64,000 nucleotides of DNA from Patiria pectinifera (taxonomy: Eukaryota; Echinodermata; Asteroidea; Valvatida; Asterinidae), in the NCBI GenBank assembly GCA_029964075.1, contig CM057129.1, positions 28,015,430 to 28,079,429 of the forward strand, in the 5' to 3' direction. The position numbers were made by a program, and so were the translations under genes. Under the pieces are notes generated by a model. The model had not been told where the DNA came from. It did no database searches and saw only the letters and a program-made list of their open reading frames with translations. Of this stretch, positions 12,190-25,600 are shown one piece after another (the stretch's first letter is position 1; each line of letters opens with the position of its first letter).

Positions 12190-14205
12190 TTGAGAAATTT
12201 GTTGGGTATCGTATACAGATTCTCCTGCTAAACGCACGTAAAGAACTGTGCCCTAGTGGGACACGCTTTCTTAAGTTGTTATTGGCGATATTAATCTGGA
12301 CTAGAATCTCCAAGAAACTATAAATTGGCAGCAAAGACCAATCAAAACACTAGGCGTTTACTTTGGAAAGAACATGTATGAATGCTATGAATTAATCTGG
12401 GAAGAAAAAATAACTAATTGTGCAAATTTAAGTAACCATTGTAAACAACTTGGCAATACCAATATTTACCTTTCTAGCATCAGTTATTCCAACCCCACAA
12501 AAACAAATTACAAAAATAGAAAATCTGATTTTTCCTTTCATCTGGCAAGGGAAAATAGATAAGATTTCAAGAAAAACTTTGATTCGTGGTTTAGATGAAG
12601 GAGGTCTAAATCTAATTGACTTTGAATCACACAATGAAGCGCTAAAATGCAACTGGATCATTAAACTGATTAACAAAAAAGCTGGTAAATGGACAAGCTT
12701 ATGTGACTACTTCCTTAATCTATGTTGCCCTGATTTAGCTGTCCTAAATATGAACCTTAAAAATACAAAATGTTTTTCAAATCTTCCAGGTAAATTACCG
12801 CAATTTTACAAAGAGATAATACTCTGCTGGCAGAAACTGAACAAACAAAAGAAAACGCAAGCAGATTTATCCCGAACTGAGATAAAGACACAAATACTTT
12901 GGGGTAATCAACACATACAGTATAACGACAAACCTTTGTTCTTCAGAAATTGGATCAAATCCAATATCATTTATGTAAATGACATTTTGAATGAAAAGGG
13001 CGAACTCTCCATCAGGTATGTGAGTGGTAAACTAATTAGCAAACAGAACTGGCTAGTTGAAATGTATATACTTACGAAGGCCCTACCCAAAGAATTGTTA
13101 ACAAAACTCTTAAATAAAGATAACATTCCAACTGAAAGGCATGTTCATATCAGTGAAAAACTCGGTAAGTTGGAAAATATAAACACAAAAAAAAATGTGT
13201 AAGATTTTACTCGAGTATAAAAGTAAAACACCTGTCGCACAAGAGCGTTGGAACGAAATACTGCAGACTGAAGGACTCAATTGGAATTCAGTGTGGAAAC
13301 AAAAAGTTATGAATGTAAAAGAAGCCAAATTAAGGAATTTTAACTTCAAGTTAATACATCGCATTATGCCAACCAAATACTTAATGTATAAATGGAAAAT
13401 CAAAGATAGCCCACTATGCAGCCTGTGTAATACCGTAGATGATTATGAACACGTATTTATTTCTTGTGCACACACAGTTAAATTTTGGAATCAATTTATT
13501 AAGTATTATCAATCAGTAACAAAGCATTGTTATAACTTTCCATCAATGTCAGATTTAATACTAAACCCGGACTTTGACCTTGAAACAAATTTGATTACTA
13601 CATTAGCGATGTTTTCTATATTAAAAGTTAGACTGAAAGCATACCAAAACAATACGTGGAATAGCACTTTTTATATTTTTTTACGCGAACTCGTTTTTAG
13701 AGCTAAATTACAAAAGACAAATAAGAAGTTTTGGAATTGTTTCTTGTAAAATTCAACACTCCGTCAAACACTTAAATTACATTGTACCCTGGTCAGGCTT
13801 TCCCAACAACCTGGACATCGACCGCGGAGTGCAACCAGAGCGTAAAATATCTAACTACACATGTATTATTTTGTTAAAAGTTATGTTAATTGCGTTTTCC
13901 TGTTGGATACATTTTAAAGCCACTTTTGGAACGGAATGTACGTGTCGTTATATGAAGGTTTCGTTAAATGTCATATTTATTATAGAATAATACAGGTTTG
14001 ATTATCGCAAAGAATGTCAACTGTTTTCAAATGAACTCAAAGTTATATTTATAAATATATAGATATACATTGTTTTGTTAAAATCATTGTGTTTTGATGG
14101 AATGTAAGAGCCCCTTTCTTAAAGCTTTTAGATCATATTTAATAGAGAATAATACAGGTGTGTATTTTGTTGTAATGTAAAGCGGAATAAAAAAAAAATT
14201 AAAAA
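12190..14205 (+). mobile_element. 5'-truncated L1/Tx1-type LINE, 3' part of ORF2 and 3' UTR
   Basis: The translated text matches the C-terminal part of L1-clade ORF2 downstream of the polymerase. It includes KTLGVYFGK near 12340, then a region with IENLIFPFIWQGKIDKISRK, TLIRGLDEGGLNLIDFESHN and ALKCNWIIKL (12450-13202). A final region carries LRNFNFKLIHRIMPTKYLMY, KWKIKDSPLCSLCNTVDDYE and HVFISCAHTVKFWN (13195-13749), with the cysteine-rich CSLC...H...C motif typical of L1/Tx1 ends. The two long frames overlap by 8 bases in different phases, and another shift lies near 12450, so this copy is dead. The 3' UTR runs to a poly-A-rich end at about 14190-14205. The endonuclease and catalytic RT parts are missing. 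Confidence 0.85.
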
Positions 14206-14986
14206 AAAAAAGTTCTTTCCGATCGATTATTCCAGGCAGAATAATTTCATAGAGTATTTGGTATCAGTCATATTTCTATCTTCACTTTGAAAAAGGCGTT
14301 TTCTCGTTAAGTCGGAAAGTACATTTTGGGGTAATTGCAAATGTTCATATTAGACGTGCCTTTAAATAATGATGCATAATTGCCAAATTCCGACCATTTA
14401 CACAAAGCCCATTTTTAAATTTGTGACGTCCAACAATTATTTGGAGCAAAAAGTCATTCGTGGCCGTTTGCTCACATAGGTCACCGTGTGCGGCTCAATT
14501 TTTTTTTGCTGTATTTTCTGCCTCGCGGAGGCAAATATCTCCCCTGCTTGATATTATTTTTTTCGCTCTGCGAGGTGAAGTCACCGTGTGCGGGCAACCT
14601 GAGCTAAGTGCTGAGCCAAAAGAAGTAACTAGCCAATGAAAGTGCATACTCAGTTCACGCGATTTCAAGATGGCGGCCCCCAACGAAAGTGTCAGCGACG
14701 TTGTCAGCGACCATAAATGGACTAGCTAGACAAATGCTCCAGTTGTTTTGCAATTTCTTCTAAAACCTGGTGGTGTTTGTCCCTATTCTTGAAATCATGC
14801 ATGCTACCGGTAAACAATACAAGGATAATTATTTAAACAGTATTATAAACTATCGAGAAATTCCAGCTACAAAACACCCTCAGAATGTATGTTTGTGCAC
14901 ATTGAAATTTGAGCAAAGACATTTATTAACGAAAAAACCACCAGAAATTATGTTTTTATATACGATGACATTGAGTCGGGTAATGG
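14206..14986. other. no gene recognised
   Basis: An imperfect repeat is visible (tcaccgtgtgcgg at about 14481 and 14581, with cgcggaggcaaatatc / ctgcgaggtgaag between). Otherwise nothing I can name. Confidence 0.35.
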
Positions 14987-15863
14987 TAATCTCGGGTTTT
15001 GCCCTTCATCAAGGTTATTTGATATATGAACTGAATGCTTGCCAGAAATTGTATAGGTTGTTGGACCTAGGCTCTTATAAGACGTCTGCACCAGTATGCA
15101 AAAGGTTGTGGGTTCGAGTCCCACCCGGTAAGCATATGATTGTTTTGTTTCGCATGCCCTCGAGCGACACTGCAAACTATACAGGGTGTATTAAAAAAGG
15201 AAACCCAGATATGAAGGTAAATTTTAAAAAAAATGTAATAAATATTTTAAATAAGTTAAAGATTATGATACCTTGATTGTGTGTATCAATGATACCTTGA
15301 TTGTGTGTCTGTGGCCACGGATGACTGACTTCGCTGTTATTCTGTTAAGGGTCAAAACCTGCACTGGGCCAAGTTTGTGCAAAATGGTAACTGTTATGTG
15401 GAATGGCTTAATTTAAAGAAAGAAGACATCATTTTCTTGAAAACAATTCATTCAATTTTGACACAGTGATTTAACCACTCTCATTGTTGAAGTTTACCCC
15501 TCGTGGCCCAATGTCTTCAACATGGCCACCTCCTCTTTCCACACAAAGCTCTGCATGTCAAAGTTTAGTTTATTTCAACCTTTGCATAATAAACCAGCCA
15601 GCAATCTTAGCCAGGTAAAACTTGGTCCAGAACAGGTTTTGACCCTTCACAGAATTACAACGAATGCTCAGTCATCCGTGGCCACAGACACACAATCAAG
15701 GTATCATTGGAAAGAGGACATTGGCGTTTCACATGATCTTTCACTTAATTGAAAATAATTATTACATTAATTATAATTTGCATTTTACATCTTGGTTCTT
15801 TTTTATACACCATGTACAGTGTTTGTAAACTTTCTTCGGTGAAGGGCGAAACCCGATATTAAA
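14987..15863 (+). mobile_element. TIR element with tRNA-like core, split by a nested MITE
   Basis: Left end taatctcgggttttgccctt at 14987; right end, inverted, cggtgaagggcgaaacccga at about 15838-15857, running into the assembly gap. A tRNA-like core lies at about 15060-15125 with a B-box-like gggttcgagtcccacc. The same family, uninterrupted, is at 36896-37170 and 39922-40199 (shared TIR ggttttgcccttcaccga). The extra length here is the nested element at 15183-15815. Confidence 0.65.
15183..15815. mobile_element. mariner/IS630-like MITE nested in a TIR element
   Basis: Ends: cagggtgtattaaaaaagga, and inverted ggttcttttttatacaccatg, each next to a TA as expected for TA-targeting transposons. 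A second, internal inverted pair of about 90 bp (about 15283-15375 against 15612-15706; shared words gataccttgattgtgtgtct, gtggccacggatgactga) forms a long hairpin. No transposase. It interrupts a tRNA-like TIR element whose halves lie on either side, so it is the younger insertion. Confidence 0.65.
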
Positions 15864-16363
15864 NNNNNNNNNNNNNNNNNNNNNNNNNNNNNNNNNNNNN
15901 NNNNNNNNNNNNNNNNNNNNNNNNNNNNNNNNNNNNNNNNNNNNNNNNNNNNNNNNNNNNNNNNNNNNNNNNNNNNNNNNNNNNNNNNNNNNNNNNNNNN
16001 NNNNNNNNNNNNNNNNNNNNNNNNNNNNNNNNNNNNNNNNNNNNNNNNNNNNNNNNNNNNNNNNNNNNNNNNNNNNNNNNNNNNNNNNNNNNNNNNNNNN
16101 NNNNNNNNNNNNNNNNNNNNNNNNNNNNNNNNNNNNNNNNNNNNNNNNNNNNNNNNNNNNNNNNNNNNNNNNNNNNNNNNNNNNNNNNNNNNNNNNNNNN
16201 NNNNNNNNNNNNNNNNNNNNNNNNNNNNNNNNNNNNNNNNNNNNNNNNNNNNNNNNNNNNNNNNNNNNNNNNNNNNNNNNNNNNNNNNNNNNNNNNNNNN
16301 NNNNNNNNNNNNNNNNNNNNNNNNNNNNNNNNNNNNNNNNNNNNNNNNNNNNNNNNNNNNNNN
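15864..16363. other. assembly gap, 500 N
   Basis: Exactly 500 Ns, a conventional placeholder length, so the true distance is unknown. The gap separates the right end of one TIR element from an LTR-element fossil. Any open frame across it is meaningless. Confidence 0.99.
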
Positions 16364-17100
16364 TGATCGAACCTCTCCTTCGACAAATAATCCATCTTTG
16401 GCTGACATCTTTGGCTGAGGCACGGATACCCTCCTCGCTGTATCTGACAAAGGCGGGCCTAGTCCTGTTTGGTTATCACTTGTTGACCCTGTGGCACAAC
16501 CAGCCCCTCTGGTCCCGGGATGGGCTGTGACTTGCTTCCCTGTTGTCCTGTGCTCCATTTTGTAGGGCACTCCCGTGCAAAGTGCCCTCGTCCCTTGCAG
16601 CTATACATTATGTCGTTTGATGTTGCCTGACGCTTTGGCCGCGGAATGTAAATTCTCGTATTATGCTTCCTCTTTGTTGACCTGTTCGTCCAAAACATGC
16701 ATCCTGCACGCCTTTCTTTGAAAGTCACTAAGACCTGACCTCTGAGCCTCCATCAGTTCGAAATTTGCTGTAGACAAGGCTGCCCTAATTGCTTCCTCCA
16801 AAGTCGACGGGTTGGCTCTGAAGATACCCTACCGAATCCACTGGCTAGCAATCGAGTCGGAAAGAGGCCTCGCGCGTCGGACCTTGTCATCCGCCGCCTG
16901 CCTAGGTCCAAACCTGGCATATGTCTTCCTTTTGCCATCCTTTTTGCGATTAAGAAGCACCTTTAGTGCTGGACCCTGGAGGCTTGCCGCAAGGAATGCA
17001 GCTGCCTCCTCATCCGTCCTCGCGTTGGTGATTTTTCAAGCTTGAAAGTGTTCCATGTAATTCTTCCGCGGTTCTTTCCCTTTTAATCGGACTGGTCCAA
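16364..17100 (-). pseudogene. fossil LTR-retrotransposon fragment, Gag end to start of protease
   Basis: Minus-strand text includes a zinc-knuckle-like segment (CKGRGHFAREC) followed by a proline/glutamine-rich stretch and LFVEGEV, as found just before the protease of Ty3/Gypsy-type elements. The left end runs into the assembly gap, so protease and polymerase, if present, are unseen. It is broken, with several breaks. Family is probably Ty3/Gypsy, not certain. Age looks moderate. No LTR was identified at the right side. Confidence 0.55.
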
Positions 17101-17639
17101 CGCGCTAGCGCCCTCTATAGCTAAACATTGCTTCGTGACTTTCGCCTGCTTGCGCGCGTATCATTGTGACCGTTTTAGCCGATTTTCGGATAACTTTGAC
17201 AGATTTTTTGTTAAAAAAAAACCGAGTTTGACAGAAAATTTGAAAGGATTTTTTTTTTGCAGATTTCTGGCAGAATTCTGCAAAAATGGTTATTTTACAG
17301 AAAAACGTTTTAAAAAGCTTCAATCTTTTCAAACAAACCCATGGGACAAGTTAGGGAACCGGACTACGTCGTGACGAAAATTAACCGCATTTTGCCTGAA
17401 ATTAACGCAATTTCATTACATATTTATGTGACTAAAGGTTAATTACAATGTAATTTGAACCTTAATTAATGCAACACTACAACATCTCCATGTTATTTTA
17501 AGTGTTTGCAGTGTATTTCGAGTAATTCTGGGGAATTTGGCAGATTTTTGATAAATCAAATTTTTGAAGTGCATTTAGCAGAATTTAGCCATGACCGTGA
17601 CCTTACGGTCACCCTAGCTCGTATGTACCGCACAGTAAA

Positions 17640-18190
17640 TATCGATTAACGCCGAGCGATAAGCGGAGCGTGGTGTAAACCGGTGGCCATGGTAATAGGC
17701 CAAAACTAGACGATATTTTCGTCGCCATTTTATAAACTATCCTGGGGGAAAATATCTGAATGTTTCGTCATTGAACACTAAGAGATCAGAGTGAGTTCAA
17801 CAGACATATTATTGGTCTTTTTCTGTGCCAATGTGGGCAATTCTTAAAGGGTAAGTTGTTGTTTATATCCGATGTTTAGATTTGTTTTGTATTCCAGTTG
17901 GACTTTAAGGTGTTATATGCCATGTATGATGTCCATGCACCAAACATATCACACTGTTTATATCACAAAAAAGCCTCATCTGGGATAGATATGAACATAT
18001 AGAGGCCTAATAATTGTCCAATAAAATCTATGATTTTTCAAGTCCTATATATGCAAGGTTTCAAACTGCACACACACCTGTGTTTAATGGTATAGCTGTA
18101 TTGGAGCTACTCATACACCGTGAAATGATAATAATATACCCTCCATGAAGTCAAAGTCCGAAGTCCAGATAGCTAGTCATATACGGACTG
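17640..18190 (+). repeat. dispersed repeat, copy 1 (second copy at 44110-44620)
   Basis: The two blocks share many long words in the same order: gcgataagcggagcgtg, ggccatggtaata, gtcattgaacact, agagatc, gagtgagt, tattggtct, ttctgtg, aattcttaaagggtaagtt, atccgatgttta, tgtattccagtt and agtcaaagtccgaa. Similarity is clear but copies are well diverged, with indels. No open frame is shared. It could be the end of a large element or a duplicated promoter; a GTAAGT-like word follows aaaggg in both copies. Confidence 0.65.
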
Positions 18191-19577
18191 GCATGCTGAC
18201 TTTGCATGTTTTCATATATTCAAAGATATGATACAGTAAGTAATTAAAACACATCGATGGGAGGAATAGTGTGTCGCAGTAATGTTTATACATTACAAGA
18301 TGATTGAAAACATTCGTGATAATAACGATGCACCGAATGCCAAACGGAAAGAAAAATATGAAACTATAAACTCACCGCTTAAATGCATCAGTTGTATATT
18401 GATGAACGACATGTGTGGAAACAAAGAGCTGGTGTTTTTCCTTCAGCCTTATCTCAAATGAAACATAATATCATAATTAGAAAAAGAAAAGACACTAGGT
18501 TTTTATTCCAAGTCCTTAAACCAAAGGTGAACACAATTAGATAGAACGTGCTAAATGCCGTGAATCACCAACGCTCAGTCCTTAGCTTATGAAACCGAAC
18601 TTACAATGAATAACACTGCTAGCCGCGTCTGATGATATTATGCTGCACGATTGAATGCAAACTCATAACAGTGGTGCCTTGACATGACCACCCCCCCCCT
18701 CCCACCAAAAAAAAATTAATGATATTAATGAAAACTAACTAAATAAATAACTTAACTTATGGTACAATGTACATGTACATTCCCAAACCTCCCTAACTCG
18801 AATTTTAAGCCACTATAGGCCGAGGGAAGTGCATGACCTTTTGCTTTCATTTCGGAAATGTAGTCAACAGAGATTTCGGAAGTCTCAACGGAAGTCGACA
18901 CACAATTAAACCAACAGATGACAAAAGCGCATGCGCGGAAGGATTGGAATTCCCATATCATTTTGAATCGCGATCCGAGACCATCCCTTCACGTTCATGG
19001 TACAAAAAAAGAAAGAAATTAAAGCAACAGCAAGAAAGATCAATTTCATGGCTATAGTGGGAATTTCACAAGGAAATAACCACACAACAGACACGTGATA
19101 TTTTGTAAGAGAACGAAAGGTAGTACGTGGAACAGCAGAGGCCAACAATGAAATTAAAAGTCCAATTTTGTTTTCGTGAGTGACCTGTGTGATCTATTTT
19201 ATTGAGATTTTGTTGACAGCGCCATACAAACGTATTACCACGAGCACAATGCTACGGGTGTGCCTTGACAGTTCCCATGACTGAAGCCCAAGGTCTAGCA
19301 TTGGTCACGTGCTTCACTTTTATTTTGGAAACCAGACTGCTATACGCAGTTATTCAAGCGTAAAAACTTGATCAAGCACATGTCACTGTACAGATTTCTA
19401 TAGGGTCTCAGTTGCCGCGTGTGCAAATGTGACCATGAACACGTAGGCCTATACCAATACAGCACCAGTCCAAAACAGGAAAAGATCCATTAAGAAGATT
19501 TGGGGCTTGACAATCCTTATAACCGCGTAAAGAAAATAACATATTTACCTCTGTTTTTAAATATCAATTAAATTTCA
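18191..19577. other. 5' flank of gene A; no exon recognised
   Basis: No coding exon seen. A possible splice acceptor (aaatttcag) ends at about 19578, 57 bases upstream of the gene A start codon, so an upstream non-coding exon in this stretch is possible. A homopolymer C run lies at about 18689. Confidence 0.35.
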
Positions 19578-19634
19578 GATACTAATTTGGGATGTTAATG
19601 AAGTGACTTGAAGGAAACAGACGGGTTTGCCAAA

Positions 19635-22600
19635 ATGCCGAGCACCAATGAAGTAGCGGAGCTGATCAAGAAGGATCCCACGGCCGTGGAGTCTTACATG
19701 CCGCTGGTTCTTGAAGCGATACGAGACGACAAGGACATCGCGGAGAAGTATGGTGATCTCAAAGATGCTGTTGCAAAAGAAGTTTTTGAGGAGGTCAAAT
19801 CCACGTAAGCATTTAAGCATTTTAATGAATAAATTCAAGGCTAGCATTTAACTGTTGGGAGTGTGACCTAGTGCAGGGTTTGGAAATCATGATGAGAAGG
19901 TCAGGGGTTCGAATCCAGCTGCTGGCTATATGTTGTGTTCTTGGGCAAGACACTTCATCCCCACTTGCCTCCTTCCACCCAGGATTATAAATAGATACTG
20001 GCATTAGCTGGGGAGTAACCCGCGATGGATTAGCGTCCCATCCAGGGGGAGTAGAAATATTGTCAGTCGTTTCGTGTCAAGGAAACCAGAGATAAATGCG
20101 GGCTGGACGGGCCACATTGGCTCGTGACAGACTTTACAAGCAGTCAGGCGCGGTTCTAGAACCAATATTCGGGGGGGGGGGGGGCTAGCACGGTGGATCC
20201 AGAATTTTTTTCAGGGAGGCGTGCTGAAATGTAGACCGGTTATTTTTTTTCGCATGTACATCACAATCCTTCTTTTTGCTAATGCATTTTTTTTTTTACG
20301 GAATTTATTTTGGGGGGGCTAGACAAAAAAAAAAAAATGGGGGGGGGGGCCCCCCTAGCCCCCCGTAGAACCGCGCCTGCAAGCAGTGAATTACAGAATG
20401 ACGGGGCGATGTCATGTCACACATATATACCGGTACAGAAAGACTACTAAGCTCTGGTTAATTCTGAAAATATGGATCCGTTGGCTCATTTTGAAAACAA
20501 CAGTCTTTCAAGTCCCGTCGATCTCGTTTATTATCTGATATATTTCTGTAAACCACACACCTTGATTTCGTATGTTAACTGGCAGTTGTTTTCCCTTTTA
20601 ACTTCTGTCTTAGGAATAATAAACATGAGAAACACATGCTGGAGCTGTGCGAGACTTGTCTGGAGAAACGAGCGACTAAGTACTACCATCTTGCGAAAGA
20701 CATGTTTAAAGAGAAACGGATCATTAATTGGAAGGTACCTTTTTGTTAACAAAACCTTAAAATGATGAGTCATTACAAATTAACCTGTCAACATGTCAGC
20801 TTTATAGTATTGACTTGTGAAAACTTGTGATATTGAATCTGTGAAAATGCTTCTTCACTTTTCTGGACGCAAAGCAAGGTTTTCGTTGAAAGTCCTCCCT
20901 TCCAAATTGTTCATTTACCGTAATGAAATGTAATGTATAATTTCATTGAAGAGAAAAGCATGAAACAGATTTAATTATTTATATTCTGAATTTGGGACTT
21001 TTCTTGGCAAACTCTCGGCAAAGTGCAGCAGTAATGATCTTTAATCCTGCAAATCGATTGGACAGAAAAATCAAGCTATTTTCCAACCGTCAGTATAATA
21101 CACACATCATTACAACCAGGAAATTCCCGTCTGTTACAATAAGGAAATACTGCAGAAAGCTCTTTATTTACTCGATGCATGGAATTGTTATGACCACCTT
21201 TTATTGTGGTTGACAGTGGCAGTTTCAGCATTTACGGAAGGGGGCGGGGGCGCTTGCTGCGTTGAGTTACTAAAATCATACTTGAAGTTATTATACAAGT
21301 GATTGTGGGAAGGATATTTTTATGCACACACGATGTTCGGGTAACTACCAATGTTCCTGATGCCTCGAAAGGAAAATAATTCCCGTAGTAAGCTTTTGAC
21401 ATCAGCAACCAAACACTGTGTCCCAAAAGCCATTATTTGAATCGTTAATACCGATACATGTATTTCTTATGCCTTAGCAACATATCCCACTAGCAGAAAA
21501 GTTGATCAAAACCTTCGAGGTTCCCGTGGTGCTAGTGCGAAACAAGAAAGATGATTGGTGGGGTAAGGACCGCAAACCGAGCGGCACAGAGATGGGCGGG
21601 GCACTGAAGGACTGCATCAAAGCCATGCTGGAAGGATTTGAGTAAGTAGAAAGTAAAAGTAATAATAATGATAATAAAGACCTTTCACCACACTAAGTGA
21701 AATGTATGGGAAGATTGAGATGTTTTTACACAGTTGGTTCGGTAATCAAAGAACACTTTTTTGTGGCGATAGATTGACATTACAATTTTACTGTCCATGC
21801 TCTTCAAGAAATTCATTTTGTTGGACCTTTAAATGTTTTATATTAAGGAAAAAAACTGTCTTTTGTATATTGGACATCTACAACGTACCCAGTAAATGCA
21901 TACCTTTGCACGCAAACAAGTACAGATACGCGATGTATGAGACACGATTTGCTATATTAGGAAGACATATGCCTAGGCATAATTGTACAGTCACATACAA
22001 CCTCCATCAACTCCTTGTGATGCAAACCCCAAATTTGCAAAGTTTGGTGAGGGTAGGTAAACTTTAGGTTAGGGTCAGTTCACTCAGTTGTCAGGATTTT
22101 TTTTGCAGGGGAATGCAGACGCGGATCCAGAGTTGGTTTTTTTTGGGTCGGACCCCCCCCCCCCCATCACCTGCTCTGACACCAAGATAATAATAACATT
22201 TACTGGTCACTGATCCAAATGTCCATTGCTCCGCAACAATCTGACATAAAACAAATCTGACGGGCCTGACGCCCTGCAAAATTCCTGGATCCGCCCTGGA
22301 ATGTCTGTGGGAATGTTTCCCAAAGGTGGCATTTTCAGTAACTATTGTACAGGTATTCTTTATTCCATAATTAAACGTTGATTGATATTTCGATCGATGT
22401 TTTATATTCAAAAGCAAATAACTTTTGCACTGCTAGCAATTAAAAACCCAATTCGGGATAAAGTGGAAAACAGCTCTCACATTACATCTTTGAAGGGTCC
22501 ATGCAATATGTTTTTCATTTTTAATGTGGAGTCCTTGAAATGCACCTTGGAGCCTCAAAGACATTAATTACACTTAGAAATTTCCCTGAGTGTCCTTAAA

Positions 22601-25600
22601 TCCTACTGTATTAATTTATACGACGGTATAACAAATTAATACCGAGGAACACAAATGCAAACGGGAAGACTTAATTGGGCGAAGTGTACTAGGAATGCTC
22701 TCTTCTGCTTTGAAAAAAAGGAAAATAAAATATTTTCGATACTGTAGGGAAATCCAAAATATGGACTTTTCCCGCAGCGCAGATTTACAAACTCTTAATC
22801 AGTTTCGATACATAAAATGTCTCGAAATGGTTTCTCTACAGCCGAGACAAAATCTTGAAGAAAGTGAGCAAGTGCATGGTGGAGGTTCTGGTGAAACTCT
22901 GCAAGATGCCCAACGAGCTTCAGATTGTTGCAGGCCACGCCTTCTCTTCAAATAGCTTTCACAAACTCAGCTGGGACGTAAGAGCAGATTTTTCCCCACT
23001 ATTAAAAACAAAACACTGGCAAACCATACGGCCTTCTCAGTTATACTGCATTACTTTCTTAAGTACTTCATCAAGCCAACGGTGACGCCAAAACCCCAAA
23101 ACCCTAAAAACCTTTCCGTGTTTTTCTGTTGACGTGGAAAAAATGCGAAATACCACACTTATAAAACCTCAAACAAACCTGTTTTAAGTCAGTGAATCAG
23201 TTTACTCCGTACTCAAGTATTTTGTCCAACTACACATTAACCTATTAGAGCGGCGTTTTATTTGGGCGGGGACATATTAGACGTCTTTTGGAGGACGCAC
23301 GCCACGGGTTTGTCGTAGTTCGAAACAATAGGCCTACATAGCTAGTATTGACTTCACAAAATTCTAAATGGAGAGGGTGTGTCCCTCGCGCCAACCCCCC
23401 CCCCCCCATTAGTTACGTCACGTACTGCCAATTTAAAATATACATAGTCCAAGAAGGTCATTGATTGCTAAGAATGAAACCTTTACATCGTGAGGATAAC
23501 AGCAAGGTGTGTTTGCGGTGGCACCCACGTGAAATTTTTGTCAGTATGTCATGGTTCAGAGAAGAACCGGTTTTAACTCAACGTTGAAATCAGTCTCCTG
23601 ACGACAAACGGAGTGTGCTGTCCGAAACGTTGATTTAAAACTCAGAACCATCCAATACTCACTAAGAGATTGATTTCACATGGTGGCACCGCAAATGTAC
23701 CTTGCTGTCATTGGTTTCCCAAATTGGGACCACCTGTTTCTGCTGGACCAGCCTGCTGCTTGTCCTTCAAACTGACTCAATAACTGACTGAGTGAGTGAC
23801 TGTTTGATCATGGTCTGACTGAATCACTGTCTGAGTCACAAAACGTCCCAAATTTAGAATTTCGTGTCCAGCTCGCTGCACCGAAACCTATTTATGTCAG
23901 AAACTGTTTAGATTTTGACTTGGCACCTACACCTAGATAAGCGACTATATTAAGCATACACATGGGCGTCGGCAGGGAATGGGGGAACACGTTCCCCCCA
24001 CCCCCTAAATCCTTGTACTTTCGCTAGCATATTCTAAATTTTATCACTTTTTTCAAAAGTGGGCATGGACATTTGCCCACCCCACTCCTACAGACAATTA
24101 TCATAATGCAGCAAGTCGATTTGTTTCCTATTCAAATCAATGTAACCAAAGCGAGGCTGGAAGAAAAAAATAGTCTGGTTCCTTTTTGCACAAAATAATT
24201 ATCTTTCAGATCTGTTTTTTAGATACCGGGTACATGTCTGACATGGTAGCAGCATGATAAAGGTCTATTGACATGTAGACGCCCGTTTTGTTAAATGTGT
24301 ATTAAATAAATAGCAAATATGACTTCACACCTCCTTTTCCATTTTGTTTTCTTCTTCCTCCATTTTTTTTGTTTTGCTTTTTCAAGGGGGGGGGGGGCAA
24401 GCGTCCATCTTTGCGCCCCCCCCCCTTGCGTCGCCCATGAGTATACGTTCTGAAACGAGACAAGATTAATAGCCAGGAATTACCCAGAAACCAAAAAATG
24501 GTTTACCTTTTCAGGGGACCGAGAAGATGCTGCCGGCACTGTACAGCAATTTGTACGAATGGATGACGTCAGGCAACGTGGATCTTGAGTCTCAATCTGA
24601 TGAGAAGACTCGATTCATCACTGACATGATAAAATCATCTCTCGAGGGAGCTGGGTAATTTGTTATGCGATCCAAGTATTTATTGGCGAAAAAAACACAC
24701 ACCATAATTTGTAGTTTTGCGTGACCTCAAACAGACGAAATAAAAAAAGATTAAAAATATTCAACGTTTACTTAAGTAAACATATTTAATAGCATAACTC
24801 TGTTCTCGGTTGCTGCTTACTAGCAGAATCAATTTTATTTTACTTTTGATGATTTGTAATACAGCATGATTACTTTGAGCTTCTTTGAATTTACATACTC
24901 GACAAAGCACCACTCTTTATACTTATGTTATTTCTATCCGCAGGTCACCATCAAAATATGCAAAGGAAATCTACAAGATTTATCAGTATGTACTGACACA
25001 AGATCTAGACGGCCAACCATTCTCAGGATACGGAGCGATAGCACTAGCCATAAACTCCGGATTTGTAGTAAAGGTACATTTGTCCATTGACCTTCCTGTA
25101 TGAGTTAACAATGACTTATTATTCCACGTGTTGAAAAAAAGATGAACTGAAACCTCGTTTTACCATTCTTTGTAAAGATGAAGAAATAATATAGGCCTTA
25201 GATACAATTTATCACTCCTGAAATTTACTATGCAGGAAATGTAAACGTTGCATCATCATTTAATTTGATCCCACCGCTGACACCAATAGTCAACAATTGT
25301 CAACCATACAATTCAGAGCAACGAATCTTAAAACTCACCGTTCCAAACTCCATCAACAGAACAATGACAACCAGCGACTTGTCAGAGACTTCGTGCCTGG
25401 AGTGGTCAAGATGCTCAAATGTGACAACGAGCAGCTGATGATGACCGCTTCAGCCTGCATCACAAGCTTCTACCAGCAGGTTGACCTGCTGGCCCCGTGC
25501 GCAGATGACGTCATGGAAGCCTTTCTTGACGGGAAAAGTGACATGTTGGGCCGTAAGTTGTGTTCTATCTCATCTTCAGTGTTGTCCATCAGTCCTTCCC

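Noticed and set aside
15803-16570. Long open frames spanning the assembly gap
   Set aside because: Most residues come from Ns; only the right-hand flank carries real (fossil Gag) text.
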